Origin: Rhodococcus oryzae
GTDB lineage: Bacteria; Actinomycetota; Actinomycetes; Mycobacteriales; Mycobacteriaceae
Assembly: GCF_005049235.1 (NCBI RefSeq)
Contig: NZ_SUMD01000007.1
Span: 124,001-188,000, forward strand
Reading direction: 5' to 3'
DNA: 64,000 nt
This document shows, piece after piece, positions 54,584-64,000 of this stretch. Under the pieces are notes generated by a model that was not told where the DNA came from, searched no databases, and saw only the letters and a list, made by a program, of their open reading frames with translations. A program made the translations under genes and the position numbers. Within the stretch, counting starts at the first letter, position 1. Each line of letters starts with the position of its first letter.

Positions 54584-57500
54584 ATGGTCGATCAGCAGAA
54601 GCTGCAACATCTCCTACGACGGGTCACAGCCGAGCTTCAGGAAAGCAGGGCCAAGCTGCGGGAGCTGACGCAGCAGGCCTCGGAGCCGGTGGCGATCGTG
54701 GGCATGGGGTGTCGTTTTCCGGGAGGCGTGGGGTCGCCGGATGATCTGTGGCGCCTGGTTGTCGAGGGTCGTGATGCGGTGTCGGCGTGGCCGTCTGATC
54801 GTGGGTGGGATCAGTCGGGTTTGTTATCTCCGGAGCCGGGTGTTGCGGGTAAGTCCTACACAAACAAGGGCGGATTCCTGTACGACGCGGCCGAGTTCGA
54901 CGCCGGGTTCTTCGGGATCAGTCCGCGCGAGGCGATTGCGATGGATCCTCAGCAGCGGTTGCTGCTGGAGACGGCATGGGAGGCGTTGGAGCGGGCGGGT
55001 ATCAAGCCGGATTCATTGCGTGGCAGTGATACTGGCGTGTTCGTTGGTGTCCTCGGACAGACTTATGGCGGGATACCCGGAGTCGGGGCTGATCATGGCG
55101 TGGAGGGGTATCGATTGACCGGCTCTTCGCCCAGTGTGGTGTCGGGTCGGGTGTCGTATGTGCTGGGGTTGGAGGGCCCTGCGGTGTCGGTGGATACGGC
55201 GTGTTCGTCTGGTCTGGTGGCGCTGCATCAGGCGGTGGCGGCGTTGCGTGCGGGAGAGTGTTCGCTGGCGTTGGCCGGTGGTGTGACGGTGATGACAACC
55301 CCGGGGACGTTTGTGGAGTTTTCCCGGCAGCGGGGGTTGGCGCCGGATGGCCGGTGTAAACCGTTCGCCGATGCTGCCGACGGGACCGCGTTCGGTGAGG
55401 GCTCGGGTGTGTTGGTGTTGGAACGGTTGTCGGATGCCCAACGCAACGGTCATCAGGTGCTGGCGGTGGTGCGTGGTTCGGCGGTGAATCAGGATGGTGC
55501 GTCGAATGGTTTGACCGCTCCGAACGGGCCCTCGCAGCAGCGGGTGATTCGGCGCGCGTTGGCCAATGCCGGGGTGTCCGCGGCCGAGGTCGATGTGGTG
55601 GAGGCGCACGGTACGGGCACCACGTTGGGTGATCCGATCGAGGCGCAGGCGTTGCTGGCGACTTACGGGCAGGACCGGTCGGAGGATCGGCCGGTGTGGT
55701 TGGGTTCGGTCAAATCCAATATCGGGCACACCCAGGCGGCTGCCGGTGTGGCCGGGGTGATCAAGATGGTGCAGGCGCTGCGTCATGGGGTGTTGCCCAA
55801 AACCCTGCACGTGGACGCGCCGTCCTCGCATGTGGATTGGACCGCGGGACACGCTGAGCTGCTGAGTCAGCCACGGGACTGGCCGGAGGCCGATCGTCCG
55901 CGACGGGCCGCGGTATCGGCCTTCGGTATCAGCGGTACCAATGCCCACGTCATCCTCGAACAGGCGCCGGAATCGGTGACCGACCCCGTGACCGACGCCG
56001 GTGCTGGTGGGGACGGGCCGGTGGCGTGGGTGGTGTCGGGTCGCACGCCGGGGGCGTTGGCGGGGCAGGTGCGGCGTCTGCGGGATTTCGTGGCCGGTGA
56101 CCCGTTGATGAACGTGCGGGACGTGGCGCGGTCGTTGGTGTCTCAGCGGTCGCGGTTCGACCACCGCGCGGTGGTGGTAGGTGCGGATCGTGACCACTTG
56201 CTTGCAGGGCTGACTGCGCTGTTGGAACAGACTCCGAGGCCTGGCGTGGTGACCGGCGTGGCTGGAGCGCCACGCAAAACTGTGCTGGTATTCCCTGGTC
56301 AGGGGGCTCAATGGCTGGGCATGGGAAGACAGCTACTGGACTGTTCGCCGGTGTTCGCTCGGAAGATGGCCGAGTGTGATGCTGCGTTTTCGCCGCTGGT
56401 GGATTGGTCTTTGTTCGCCGTGCTCGCGGGCGCGGAAGGAGCGCCGTCGCTGGAGCGCGTCGACGTCGTTCAACCGGTGCTGTTCGCGGTGATGGTGTCG
56501 TTGGCCGAGCTGTGGCGCTCGGTTGGTGTTGTTCCGGACGCGGTAGTGGGTCATTCCCAAGGCGAGATTGCTGCGGCGTGTGTGGCCGGGGCCTTGTCCC
56601 TCGAGGACGCCGCTCGGGTCGTGGTCCTGCGGTCGGCCGCCTTGATTGCTGTGACTGAGCGGGGTGGGATGGTGACGGTCTCCTTGCCCGTCGACCAGGT
56701 CACCACGCTGCTCGCCGGATACGACGAATTGTCGGTGGCTGCAGTGAACGGCCCGCAGGCAACGGTGGTGTCCGGTGCGGCAGTGCAGCTCGAGGATTTC
56801 CTGGAAACCTGTGCACGCGACAACGTTCACGCACGCCGGATCTCGGTGGACTACGGCTCCCATTCGCCGCAGGTCGATGTGCTCCGCGAACCGCTACTGA
56901 AGGCGCTGGCCGAACTTGCGCCCAGATCGTCACAGGTGGCGTTCTGGTCCAGCGTGACCGGTGGTGTACTGGACTGCACCGAGTTGGATGCTGACTACTG
57001 GTTCCGGAATCTGCGGGAACCAGTGTGTTTCCAACAAGCGGCTCAGGCCCTACTGGAGGACGGGTACAACGTCTTCGTCGAGGTCAGTCCGCATCCTCTG
57101 CTCACGGTCGGTATCGAGCAAACTTGTGACCTTCAGGTGGGTGCCGATCAGGTGACCGTGGTGGGTTCGCTGCGACGTGACGAAGGGGGCATGGACGCTT
57201 TCCTACTGTCGGCGGCGCAGTTGGAGGTGTCGGGTGTGGGGGTGGATTGGGCGGCGGTGCTGGGGCCTGCCCATGGGGGCGGGGTGTCCTTGCCGACGTA
57301 TGCGTTTCAGCGGCGCAGATATTGGTTGGATGCAGTCTCGAGCGGTGGGGACGCGTCGTCGTTGGGGCTGTCGGCGGCTGGTCATCCGTTGTTGGGGGCG
57401 GTGGTGGTGTCCCCGGACGGGGACGGTGTCGTACTGACAGGCAGAGTCGGCCTGGCGACCCATCCGTGGCTGGCCGATCGTGCCGTGGGTGGGTTTGTGC

Positions 57501-60500
57501 TGCTCCCGGGGACCGCTTTCGTGGAGCTGGTGTTGCGTGCGGCAGCGGAAGTGGGGTGTGCGCTGGTGCAGGAGCTGACTTTGCTGACGCCTCTTGTGCT
57601 GCCCGACGAGGTCGGGATGCACTTGCAGGTAGTGGTGGACGGTGCCGACGAGCTCGGCTGCCGGTCGGTGTCGGTGTATTCCCGCGCCGAGGCCGCCGAC
57701 GGCAGGTGGGTTCTGCACGCACAGGGTGTGTTGGGTATCGAGGGTGTGCCGGAACTGGATGCGGGGTTGGCAGTGTGGCCGCCCGATGGTGCGGTCGCCG
57801 TGCCTGTGGATGGTCTGTATGACCGGTTGGCTGTTGCCGGTGACGAGTATGGACCGGCGTTCCAGGGGTTGCGATCGGTATGGCGGTGTGGCGCGGAACT
57901 TTTCGTGGAGGTCGAGCTGCCCGAGTCGATGACCGATGTGTCGCGGTTCGGGGTGCATCCGGTCTTGCTGGAGTCGATCCTGCACGGACAGCTCGTCGAT
58001 GTCGATCCCAATCCCGGGCAAGTGAAGTTGCCATTCTGCTGGCAGGGGGTGACTTTGCACGCGACCGGAGCGTCGCTGCTGCGGGCGCGTATCACTCCGG
58101 TACCCGGCGAGATCGATGCAGTATCGATCCAGGTCGCCGATGCGGCCGGGCGGATGGTGCTCACGACGCGGTCCTTGACTGTGCAGGAGGTATCTTCCGC
58201 ACAGCTGGACGCCTCCTCGGTGCAGGACGTGTTGTATGGAGTGCAGTGGACGCCCATAGCGGCGCAGGCCATCTCGCCTGTCGATGCCGAAACCTTCACC
58301 GGCGGCGAGGTTTTCGGTAGCTGGGTGCAGAACCAGGACGTGACCGTACCTGCGGTGGTCGTATTCGATCGTGGCGCGGTCGTTGCCGGTGAGGACCAGG
58401 ATGTGCCGAGCCGTGTCCGCGATTCGACGCATGAGATGTTGCGGGTGTTGCAGGCCTGGCTGGGTGGGTTGCGGTGTGCGGCGAGCACCCTGGTTGTGGT
58501 CACTCGTGGTGCGGTCGGCCAGGCTGGGCACGATTTCACTGATTTGGCAGGATCGGCGGTCTGGGGTCTGGTGCGTTCGGCTCAGTCGGAGGCCCCGGGC
58601 CGAATCATTCTGGTCGACACTGACACTGACGAGCTGACCGCCGACGGGCTGGCGGCGGTGATCGTTTCGGGCGAGCCCCAGGTTGTGATCCGTGCCGGTG
58701 TCGTGCACGTAGCCCGATTGACCCGGCTACCTGTTCCGGCCGCGCCGGGTTCGGGCGCGGGTGGCGTGGCGTCGGCCGGGACGGTGCTCGTAACCGGCGG
58801 TACGGGTGGTTTGGGTGCGGCGTTGGCGCGGCATCTGGTGACAAACCATGGGGTGCGGTCGCTGGTGTTGGCGAGTCGTCGTGGTGCGGCTGCGCCGGGA
58901 GCGTCGCTGTTGGTGACGGAGTTGGGCGCGTTGGGTGCCCGGGTGCGGATTGTGGCTGGTGATGTCGCGACCCGCGATGGGGTGGCCGAGTTGTTGGCGG
59001 CGGTGCCTGAGCAGTTCCCGTTGACGGGTGTGGTGCACGCGGCCGGCGTGCTCGATGACGGTGTGATCGCGTCACTGACACCGGACCGGATGGACGCGGT
59101 GCTGGCAGCGAAGGCTGATGCCGCCTGGTATCTGCACGAGGCCACGAGCCGGATGGATTTGGGGATGTTCGCGCTCTACTCGTCGGCGGCAGGTGTGCTG
59201 GGCAATGCAGGGCAGGGCAACTACGCAGCCGCGAATGTGTTCCTGGATGGGTTGGCCGAGCATCGGCGTGCGAGTGGGCTGGCCGCGACTTCGATCGCGT
59301 GGGGGTTTTGGGCTTCCGATACCGGGATGACCGGGCATCTCGCTGATACCGACACCGCTCGGTTGGGGCGTGTTGGGCTGTCACCTATCTCGACTGAGCA
59401 AGGTCTGGCAATGTTCGACACTGCGATCGTTGCGGACCGTGCCGCAGTGGTTGCCGCACCGCTGGATCCTGTGGCGCTGGATGCGCAGGTCAGGGCTGGG
59501 ACATTGATCCCGCTGCTGCGGGGACTGGTGTCGAGTGCACGACGTCGTTCGGCGCTGGAGCCGTCGCGGGAGCGTGAGGCGGGTCTGCGAGAGCGGATTT
59601 CAGTGCTGGCGGATGCCGAGCGACTGCCGATGCTGCTGGGCGTGGTGCGAGACCAGATGGCGGTTGTGCTCGGCCATGATGGTCGCGACGCGATCGATCC
59701 GGCTCGCAACTTCCGGGAGTTGGGTTTTGATTCGCTGGCCGCGGTCGAGGCCCGTAACCGACTCAATACGATCACGGGACTGCGGCTGCCCGCGACCCTG
59801 ATCTTCGACCATCCCACCCCGGCCACCCTCGCCCGGCACATCCTGCACGAACTGCTCGGATCCCATGAGGAGACCGTGGCATCGCCGATGCGGCCGTCGG
59901 ATGCAGCTCGCGAGTCTACCGATCTTCTGGTGGCAGAAACCGCCGCTCCCGAAGAGACTTTGGTCGGTGTCATCCGGCAGGCGATCGCGGACAATAGGTT
60001 CACACATGGTGTGGCACTCTTGCGAGCAGCAGCGAAACTCCGTCCGCGGTTCGACCACTTCTCCGGGGGAATGCCGACCGGTATCAGAATCAGTGGCGGG
60101 GATGCCCTGCCACACTTGGTATTCATCAATCCCCCGGAATTCCTCGGCGGATCCATTCAGTACACGCAGCTTGCCGCCCATTTGGGCGGTCACCGCCGTG
60201 TCTCCGCTATCCCGCTGTCGGGATACGACGCGGACGAGCCGCTCCCCGCATCGCTCGATGCCGCTATCGACAGCATTGTCGCGACGGTCCTCGCTACGGT
60301 GGGCCAGGACGAATTCGTGCTGGGCGGCTACTCAGCAGGGGGAAACATCGCCCACGCGGCGGCGACTCGTCTATTGGAACAGGGAAATACCCGGCTGCAG
60401 GGCCTGGTCATCCTTGACGGCTTCATCGACCGCGAGGCGAATGAGTGCCAACTGAACGGCCGCGGGAACCACATGCTCGAGATGGACGCGACGAGCCCCG

Positions 60501-60796
60501 ACCTCGCCGGCCTGACCAACGCACGATTGACCGCATTCGGTTGGTGGTTCGACCTGGTGATGCAGATCGAGCACAAGCCTCTTGAATGTACGACGCTTGT
60601 CGTCAAGTTCACGCGATTGTCGCCTTTGGATCAGAGCCTCAACGAGTGGCCGATAGAAGAGTGGTCAACCGCGCGGACGGTTCACACCGTGGACGCGGAT
60701 CACGTTGCCCTGTGCGGTGCCGAGGTCCAAGTAACGGCACAGCTCATAGACCAATGGCTCACGCAGCTGAGCGCCGGCAGCCGACCTATTCAGTGA
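54584..60796 (+). CDS. Single-module type I PKS with terminal thioesterase (KS-AT-DH-KR-ACP-TE)
   Basis: The 2,070-residue protein starts with a docking coiled coil ([20 protein letters not shown]). KS: catalytic Cys in T-A-C-S-S-G (about 207), His in H-G-T-G-T (about 342) and N-I-G-H-T (about 379). AT: G-H-S-Q-G-E (about 656), with R-V-D-V-V-Q and Y-G-S-H (about 757), favouring methylmalonyl-CoA. DH: H-P-W-L-A-D with G-G-F-V-L-L-P (about 960); the second catalytic block reads H-P-V-L-L-E-S with Glu in place of the usual Asp (about 1125). [10 protein letters not shown] (about 1405), V-L-D-D (B type) and Y-A-A-A-N. ACP: G-F-D-S-L (about 1714). TE: G-Y-S-A-G-G (about 1915), His in D-A-D-H-V-A-L-C. 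There is no ER. The N-terminal docking segment shows it receives a chain from another PKS, so it is a last module. The flavin monooxygenase follows by 10 bases. Confidence 0.93.
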   Translation: MVDQQKLQHLLRRVTAELQESRAKLRELTQQASEPVAIVGMGCRFPGGVGSPDDLWRLVVEGRDAVSAWPSDRGWDQSGLLSPEPGVAGKSYTNKGGFLYDAAEFDAGFFGISPREAIAMDPQQRLLLETAWEALERAGIKPDSLRGSDTGVFVGVLGQTYGGIPGVGADHGVEGYRLTGSSPSVVSGRVSYVLGLEGPAVSVDTACSSGLVALHQAVAALRAGECSLALAGGVTVMTTPGTFVEFSRQRGLAPDGRCKPFADAADGTAFGEGSGVLVLERLSDAQRNGHQVLAVVRGSAVNQDGASNGLTAPNGPSQQRVIRRALANAGVSAAEVDVVEAHGTGTTLGDPIEAQALLATYGQDRSEDRPVWLGSVKSNIGHTQAAAGVAGVIKMVQALRHGVLPKTLHVDAPSSHVDWTAGHAELLSQPRDWPEADRPRRAAVSAFGISGTNAHVILEQAPESVTDPVTDAGAGGDGPVAWVVSGRTPGALAGQVRRLRDFVAGDPLMNVRDVARSLVSQRSRFDHRAVVVGADRDHLLAGLTALLEQTPRPGVVTGVAGAPRKTVLVFPGQGAQWLGMGRQLLDCSPVFARKMAECDAAFSPLVDWSLFAVLAGAEGAPSLERVDVVQPVLFAVMVSLAELWRSVGVVPDAVVGHSQGEIAAACVAGALSLEDAARVVVLRSAALIAVTERGGMVTVSLPVDQVTTLLAGYDELSVAAVNGPQATVVSGAAVQLEDFLETCARDNVHARRISVDYGSHSPQVDVLREPLLKALAELAPRSSQVAFWSSVTGGVLDCTELDADYWFRNLREPVCFQQAAQALLEDGYNVFVEVSPHPLLTVGIEQTCDLQVGADQVTVVGSLRRDEGGMDAFLLSAAQLEVSGVGVDWAAVLGPAHGGGVSLPTYAFQRRRYWLDAVSSGGDASSLGLSAAGHPLLGAVVVSPDGDGVVLTGRVGLATHPWLADRAVGGFVLLPGTAFVELVLRAAAEVGCALVQELTLLTPLVLPDEVGMHLQVVVDGADELGCRSVSVYSRAEAADGRWVLHAQGVLGIEGVPELDAGLAVWPPDGAVAVPVDGLYDRLAVAGDEYGPAFQGLRSVWRCGAELFVEVELPESMTDVSRFGVHPVLLESILHGQLVDVDPNPGQVKLPFCWQGVTLHATGASLLRARITPVPGEIDAVSIQVADAAGRMVLTTRSLTVQEVSSAQLDASSVQDVLYGVQWTPIAAQAISPVDAETFTGGEVFGSWVQNQDVTVPAVVVFDRGAVVAGEDQDVPSRVRDSTHEMLRVLQAWLGGLRCAASTLVVVTRGAVGQAGHDFTDLAGSAVWGLVRSAQSEAPGRIILVDTDTDELTADGLAAVIVSGEPQVVIRAGVVHVARLTRLPVPAAPGSGAGGVASAGTVLVTGGTGGLGAALARHLVTNHGVRSLVLASRRGAAAPGASLLVTELGALGARVRIVAGDVATRDGVAELLAAVPEQFPLTGVVHAAGVLDDGVIASLTPDRMDAVLAAKADAAWYLHEATSRMDLGMFALYSSAAGVLGNAGQGNYAAANVFLDGLAEHRRASGLAATSIAWGFWASDTGMTGHLADTDTARLGRVGLSPISTEQGLAMFDTAIVADRAAVVAAPLDPVALDAQVRAGTLIPLLRGLVSSARRRSALEPSREREAGLRERISVLADAERLPMLLGVVRDQMAVVLGHDGRDAIDPARNFRELGFDSLAAVEARNRLNTITGLRLPATLIFDHPTPATLARHILHELLGSHEETVASPMRPSDAARESTDLLVAETAAPEETLVGVIRQAIADNRFTHGVALLRAAAKLRPRFDHFSGGMPTGIRISGGDALPHLVFINPPEFLGGSIQYTQLAAHLGGHRRVSAIPLSGYDADEPLPASLDAAIDSIVATVLATVGQDEFVLGGYSAGGNIAHAAATRLLEQGNTRLQGLVILDGFIDREANECQLNGRGNHMLEMDATSPDLAGLTNARLTAFGWWFDLVMQIEHKPLECTTLVVKFTRLSPLDQSLNEWPIEEWSTARTVHTVDADHVALCGAEVQVTAQLIDQWLTQLSAGSRPIQ

Positions 60797-60806
60797 GGGA
60801 GACGTA

Positions 60807-62369
60807 ATGAGCACTATGACATCGCAACCCGATCACGAGATCGTGGTGATCGGGGCGGGTCCCGGCGGTATCGCGGCGGGTGCGCTGCTCAAACGCGCGG
60901 GGATCGAAGAGTTCACCATCCTGGAACGCGCGGGCGAGGTCGGCGGCAGTTGGCGCGACAATACCTACCCGGGGATCAGTGTGGACGTACCCGGGTTCAT
61001 CTACCAGTACTCGTTCGCTCGCAAGGCCGATTGGCCAACGCCATTCCCGACAGGGGCCGAGGTCAAGGCGTATCACCAGGACGTCGCCCGCCGCTACGGT
61101 CTCTATCGGCATCTACGGTTCCACACCGAGATCGTCCGCGAAGTCTGGGACGAGACACACCGCCGATGGGCGTTGCACACCGCTGACAACGACATCATTA
61201 CGGCCAGGTTCGTGATCAGCGCGGTCGGCGCCTTTCTGCGACCCAAAGTCGATAGTGGCATAAAGGGTCTCGACGACTTCGCCGGCAGCGTGCAAAGCCC
61301 GGCCACCTGGGACCATGCACTCGACATGACGGGTAAGCGCGTGGCTGTGGTCGGTACCGGCGCGAGTTCCGTGCAAATCACGCCCGCGATCGCGCCTGAG
61401 GTAGGTCACCTTGATGTCTACCAGCGGACGCCTGCGTGGTGCTTACCCAAACCCAACTTCCCGATACCGCGCTGGTTCCAAGCCGCCTTGCGGGTGCCAG
61501 GCGTGGCAGCGGCCCAGTCCGGGATAATATTGCTGGGGCTGGAACCCATTGCCAGACTGTTTACGTATCTGCCCTTGACAGTGGCGAAACCGTTGATGGC
61601 CGCATTCGATGCCTTCACCAAGCGGGTTTACCGAGCGTATCTCCGACGGACTATTGACGACCCCGCAACGGCCGCCGCACTGACACCCGGCTATGGACCC
61701 ATGGCGAAGCGACTCGCCCTGTCAGCCGGATATCCAGCGGTGTTCAATCGCGATAATGTTCGCCTTGTCACCGACGATATCGAGCGGTTCACCGAGCAGG
61801 GCATCCGGACCAGCGATGGCACCGAGCATCAATATGACGTCATCGTGCTGGCAACCGGCTACGAGATGCACACTGAGCCGGAAAGCTACACCAAAGGCAC
61901 CGTTGTCGGGCGGGATGGATTCGATCTCGGTCAGTTCTTCCACGCCAATGGAGTACAGGCCTACGAGGGTGTGGCCATAGCCGGCCTGCCGAACCGCTGG
62001 ATGCTGGTCGGACCGTACTCGTTGTCCGATATCGGATGGCACGGGATGGTGGAAACGACTGCATCACACGCTATTCGAGCGATAGCGGAGGCGCGGCGGC
62101 GCCAGGCGTCCACTGTCGAGGTGAGCGAACAGGCGCACGCCGCTTACCATGCCGAGATCCGCAAGCGTGGTCAGGTCCTTCGACACTACGTCGAGACGCA
62201 GGGCGTTCCAACCTACTACCGCAACTCGCACGGTGACACGCCGTATTTCCGGCCCGCCGGTGCCCTCGAAACGCGTTGGCGTGGCAGACATTTCCCGTTC
62301 ACCGACTATCACTTCGATGCGGAGTATCAGCTTCCGGATCGTCGTGTGGACGCACACGGTCTCCCATGA
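60807..62369 (+). CDS. Flavin monooxygenase (Baeyer-Villiger-like)
   Basis: The 520-residue protein has an FAD site (VVIGAGPGGIAAGALLKRAG), the block G-G-S-W-R-D-N-T-Y-P-G-I-S-V-D-V-P typical of Baeyer-Villiger monooxygenases, and an NADPH site (VAVVGTGASSVQITP). The family fingerprint F-x-G-x-x-x-H-x-x-x-W reads F-A-G-S-V-Q-S-P-A-T-W, with Ser for His. Late A-T-G-Y-E is present. It probably oxygenates the polyketide after release, inserting oxygen next to a ketone or hydroxylating a carbon. The start ATG has a ribosome site (gagggagac), and the gene is coupled to the PKS. Confidence 0.87.
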   Translation: MSTMTSQPDHEIVVIGAGPGGIAAGALLKRAGIEEFTILERAGEVGGSWRDNTYPGISVDVPGFIYQYSFARKADWPTPFPTGAEVKAYHQDVARRYGLYRHLRFHTEIVREVWDETHRRWALHTADNDIITARFVISAVGAFLRPKVDSGIKGLDDFAGSVQSPATWDHALDMTGKRVAVVGTGASSVQITPAIAPEVGHLDVYQRTPAWCLPKPNFPIPRWFQAALRVPGVAAAQSGIILLGLEPIARLFTYLPLTVAKPLMAAFDAFTKRVYRAYLRRTIDDPATAAALTPGYGPMAKRLALSAGYPAVFNRDNVRLVTDDIERFTEQGIRTSDGTEHQYDVIVLATGYEMHTEPESYTKGTVVGRDGFDLGQFFHANGVQAYEGVAIAGLPNRWMLVGPYSLSDIGWHGMVETTASHAIRAIAEARRRQASTVEVSEQAHAAYHAEIRKRGQVLRHYVETQGVPTYYRNSHGDTPYFRPAGALETRWRGRHFPFTDYHFDAEYQLPDRRVDAHGLP

Positions 62370-62464
62370 TCAGCAGCTGAGGCGTGTTGAGGAGTCGTCG
62401 GTGGGTCTGCACCGGGATTATGCCGGAGGTCCGCAGCGCGGCTTCCGGTGCGGACCAGCCGGCC

Positions 62465-63847
62465 TCATCGGTTGGATCGGAGTATGACCTTCAGCTGATA
62501 CGGCTCGGGGCGCAGCGTCCCACGTTCCCTCATGATCAGTGGTGTGCCGTCGGTGCTCAATTCGAAAGCGGACAGAATGCGGGCGATCAGCAGCGTGGCT
62601 TCGTGGAGCGCGAACTGACGGCCGATGCAGCTGCGCGGCCCGGTGCCCCACGGCTCGAAGAACCGGTCGGGATGGCTGCGCAAACGGTCGGGTTCGAAGC
62701 GAGACGGATCGAAGATGTCGGCGTCAGGACCCCAGACGTCCTTGCCACGCTGTGCGGCCAGGGCAAGGACGAAAACCATTTGCCCGGCAGGGATCCGATA
62801 CCCGCCGAGATCCTGATCGGTGCGAGCTCTCCGGAAGTATCCGGGTGCCGGCGGCCATAATCTCAGGCACTCGTTGAGAGTATGACGGATCAGTCGCATC
62901 CCGGTTACTGCGTGGTAATCGAACCCGCCACGCGCCAAGACTTCGGTGCGGAGTCGTTCTTGTAGTTCTTGATCGGCGGCGATGTAGTGCAGTACCGATT
63001 CGAGAAGTGCGGCTGTGGTTTCATATCCTCCTGCCATGAAGGTCAACACTTGCTCACGCACGTTGTCCGACGGCAACCGCCGGCCGGTTTCCGGGTCGAT
63101 GGCCGTGAGCATGAGGTTGAGTAGATCCTCATCATCAGTCGGATGAGCTTTTCGTTCAGCGATGATTCTGTCGGCAAAGCTATGGATCACCTCGACATTG
63201 CGGCGCACACTGGGTTCGAGAATCCGCCGCCGGAGTGGGCCGATGATGGGCAATGCAAGGCCGGCGTCTGACGCCATTCGCAGTAAGTCCCCGAGCGAAT
63301 CGATGAACGCCTGAGAATCGGCGCTGTCGGGCGCATCATGGAAAAGTCCGAGATCCCTGGTGAATCCAGCACGGCCGATGACTTCTCCCGCGGCCCGCGT
63401 CATGGCCGAGTGCGTGTCGATCACGCCGTCACCGGCGGACCATTCCGCAACGAGATCATCGGCGACCGACTGCATGGCCCGGTGATAGCTGCGCATTGCC
63501 TTCTGCGCGAATGCCGGAGTCAGAATACGGCGCGCCTGGCCCCACAGCGGATTGTCGGAATCTACCACGAACAGACTGTCCGGCATGAACCGCTGAAACT
63601 CGAGGACAGGCCCGTACAGTGAACGCGCCCAATGCTGTTCATCCAAACACTGGGTCGCGAGCCGAGCGCCCGCCACGTAGATGAAGTGCAGGCCGAGAAC
63701 TCTCCGTTCGAAAATGGGGCCGAGCGATGCGGCCAGGGCCACTTCATTCTGAATGGGACGATAGCGGTCGAGATGGGTGATATCACCCAAGAGGGGCACA
63801 CGCCGATGGGGATGGGGGAGGTCTCGACGAATCAGGGGCGGTGTCAT
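62465..63847 (-). CDS. Cytochrome P450 monooxygenase
   Basis: The 460-residue protein has the P450 landmarks: I-helix M-A-G-G-Y-E-T-T, E-x-x-R in N-E-C-L-R-L-W-P, and heme loop FEPWGTGPRSCIGRQFA with the Cys ligand. The sequence is nearest in style to the class of P450s that includes CYP102-like fatty acid hydroxylases (F-M-P-D-S-L-F and W-x-x-A-R-R-I-L-T-P-A-F). It needs external redox partners, as no reductase domain is fused. I chose ATG at 63847, which has aagga seven bases upstream. ATG at 63874 would add nine residues. It is oriented away from the flavin gene and likely hydroxylates the polyketide product. Confidence 0.9.
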   Translation of the reverse strand: MTPPLIRRDLPHPHRRVPLLGDITHLDRYRPIQNEVALAASLGPIFERRVLGLHFIYVAGARLATQCLDEQHWARSLYGPVLEFQRFMPDSLFVVDSDNPLWGQARRILTPAFAQKAMRSYHRAMQSVADDLVAEWSAGDGVIDTHSAMTRAAGEVIGRAGFTRDLGLFHDAPDSADSQAFIDSLGDLLRMASDAGLALPIIGPLRRRILEPSVRRNVEVIHSFADRIIAERKAHPTDDEDLLNLMLTAIDPETGRRLPSDNVREQVLTFMAGGYETTAALLESVLHYIAADQELQERLRTEVLARGGFDYHAVTGMRLIRHTLNECLRLWPPAPGYFRRARTDQDLGGYRIPAGQMVFVLALAAQRGKDVWGPDADIFDPSRFEPDRLRSHPDRFFEPWGTGPRSCIGRQFALHEATLLIARILSAFELSTDGTPLIMRERGTLRPEPYQLKVILRSNR

Positions 63848-63907
63848 GTGCACATCCTTCGGGCCCAGCTGCATGAAATCGCCTGAACATCAACGGTGTT
63901 CGCGAAG

Positions 63908-64000
63908 CTACGAGATACCGAATTCGTCCTCCAACAGATCCAGTAATGTCTGGTCACTCATGGCCATGACGTCCTCCGACGGGGATGCATCCCGGTCTTC
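63908..64000 (-). CDS. C-terminal docking tail of a modular PKS (partial)
   Basis: The minus-strand frame that enters from the right edge ends at TAG (63908-63910). The last 30 residues read E-D-R-D-A-S-P-S-E-D-V-M-A-M-S-D-Q-T and then L-L-D-L-L-E-D-E-F-G-I-S. This is the form of the C-terminal docking helix of type I modular PKSs. The body of the protein lies beyond the window. Its tail could dock on the N-terminal coiled coil of the PKS at 54,584, making that enzyme the next and last one in the line. It is upstream of the P450 gene on the same strand with a 60-base gap, so they may be co-transcribed. Confidence 0.65.
   Translation of the reverse strand, partial: EDRDASPSEDVMAMSDQTLLDLLEDEFGIS

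Overview
The window is high-GC actinobacterial DNA, most like Nocardia or a close relative in the Mycobacteriales. The evidence is a furA-katG pair, IdeR/DtxR-type iron boxes, KstR-type operators beside steroid-type HsaA/HsaD-like genes, a hydroxamate siderophore NRPS with an MbtH partner, and an otsA gene with a small conserved-looking leader gene. The organism call is an inference. No rRNA, tRNA, CRISPR array or transposase was seen.

Layout. 1-6.2 kb: housekeeping and accessory genes (PepSY lipoprotein, RibD/DHFR-like reductase, NTF2-like protein, a VOC/YdeI/hydrolase operon opposite a WYL regulator, a YjdF-family gene, a GyrI-like protein). 6.1-8.4 kb: a divergent HsaD-like hydrolase and HsaA-like flavin oxygenase with KstR-type sites between them. 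8.4-16.4 kb: furA-katG, a large secreted multicopper oxidase, an NTF2-like protein and a ThrE-type exporter.

16.4-38.4 kb is an iron-controlled siderophore locus: MbtH-like protein, L-ornithine N5-monooxygenase, a 5,597-residue NRPS (C-A-T-E-C-A-T-E-C-A-T-C-A-T-C), an alpha/beta hydrolase and a formyltransferase. Iron boxes lie in front of three transcription units. The specificity pockets of modules 1 and 3 read DINYWGGIGK (N5-formyl-N5-hydroxyornithine) and DMENLGLINK (N5-hydroxyornithine); module 2 is serine-like. With a terminal C domain and no thioesterase, the line resembles erythrochelin/foroxymithine synthetases. A small graveyard (truncated serine hydrolase, broken MerR gene, Cys-less CMD protein) sits inside the locus. 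A heterodimeric ABC exporter pair at 46.9-50.4 kb also has an iron-box-like site and may belong to the same iron response.

38.4-46.9 kb: a TetR/MMPL efflux operon with a double palindromic operator, a DUF3533-type membrane protein, a baeRF-like gene bracketed by 76-bp direct repeats, a CGNR zinc-finger regulator, and a hydrolase fused to an NAD(P)-binding domain. 50.5-52.3 kb: otsA with a 57-residue gene ahead of it.

52.4-64 kb is the edge of a polyketide cluster with looser, less GC-rich codon use. It holds a single-module PKS with its own thioesterase (KS-AT-DH-KR-ACP-TE), a flavin monooxygenase, a P450, the C-terminal docking tail of another PKS at the right edge, a stand-alone structural-KR/TE protein on the opposite strand, and small relics of further TE and docking sequences between them. 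The PKS probably supplies the last extension and release step of a longer assembly line whose other genes lie beyond 64,000.
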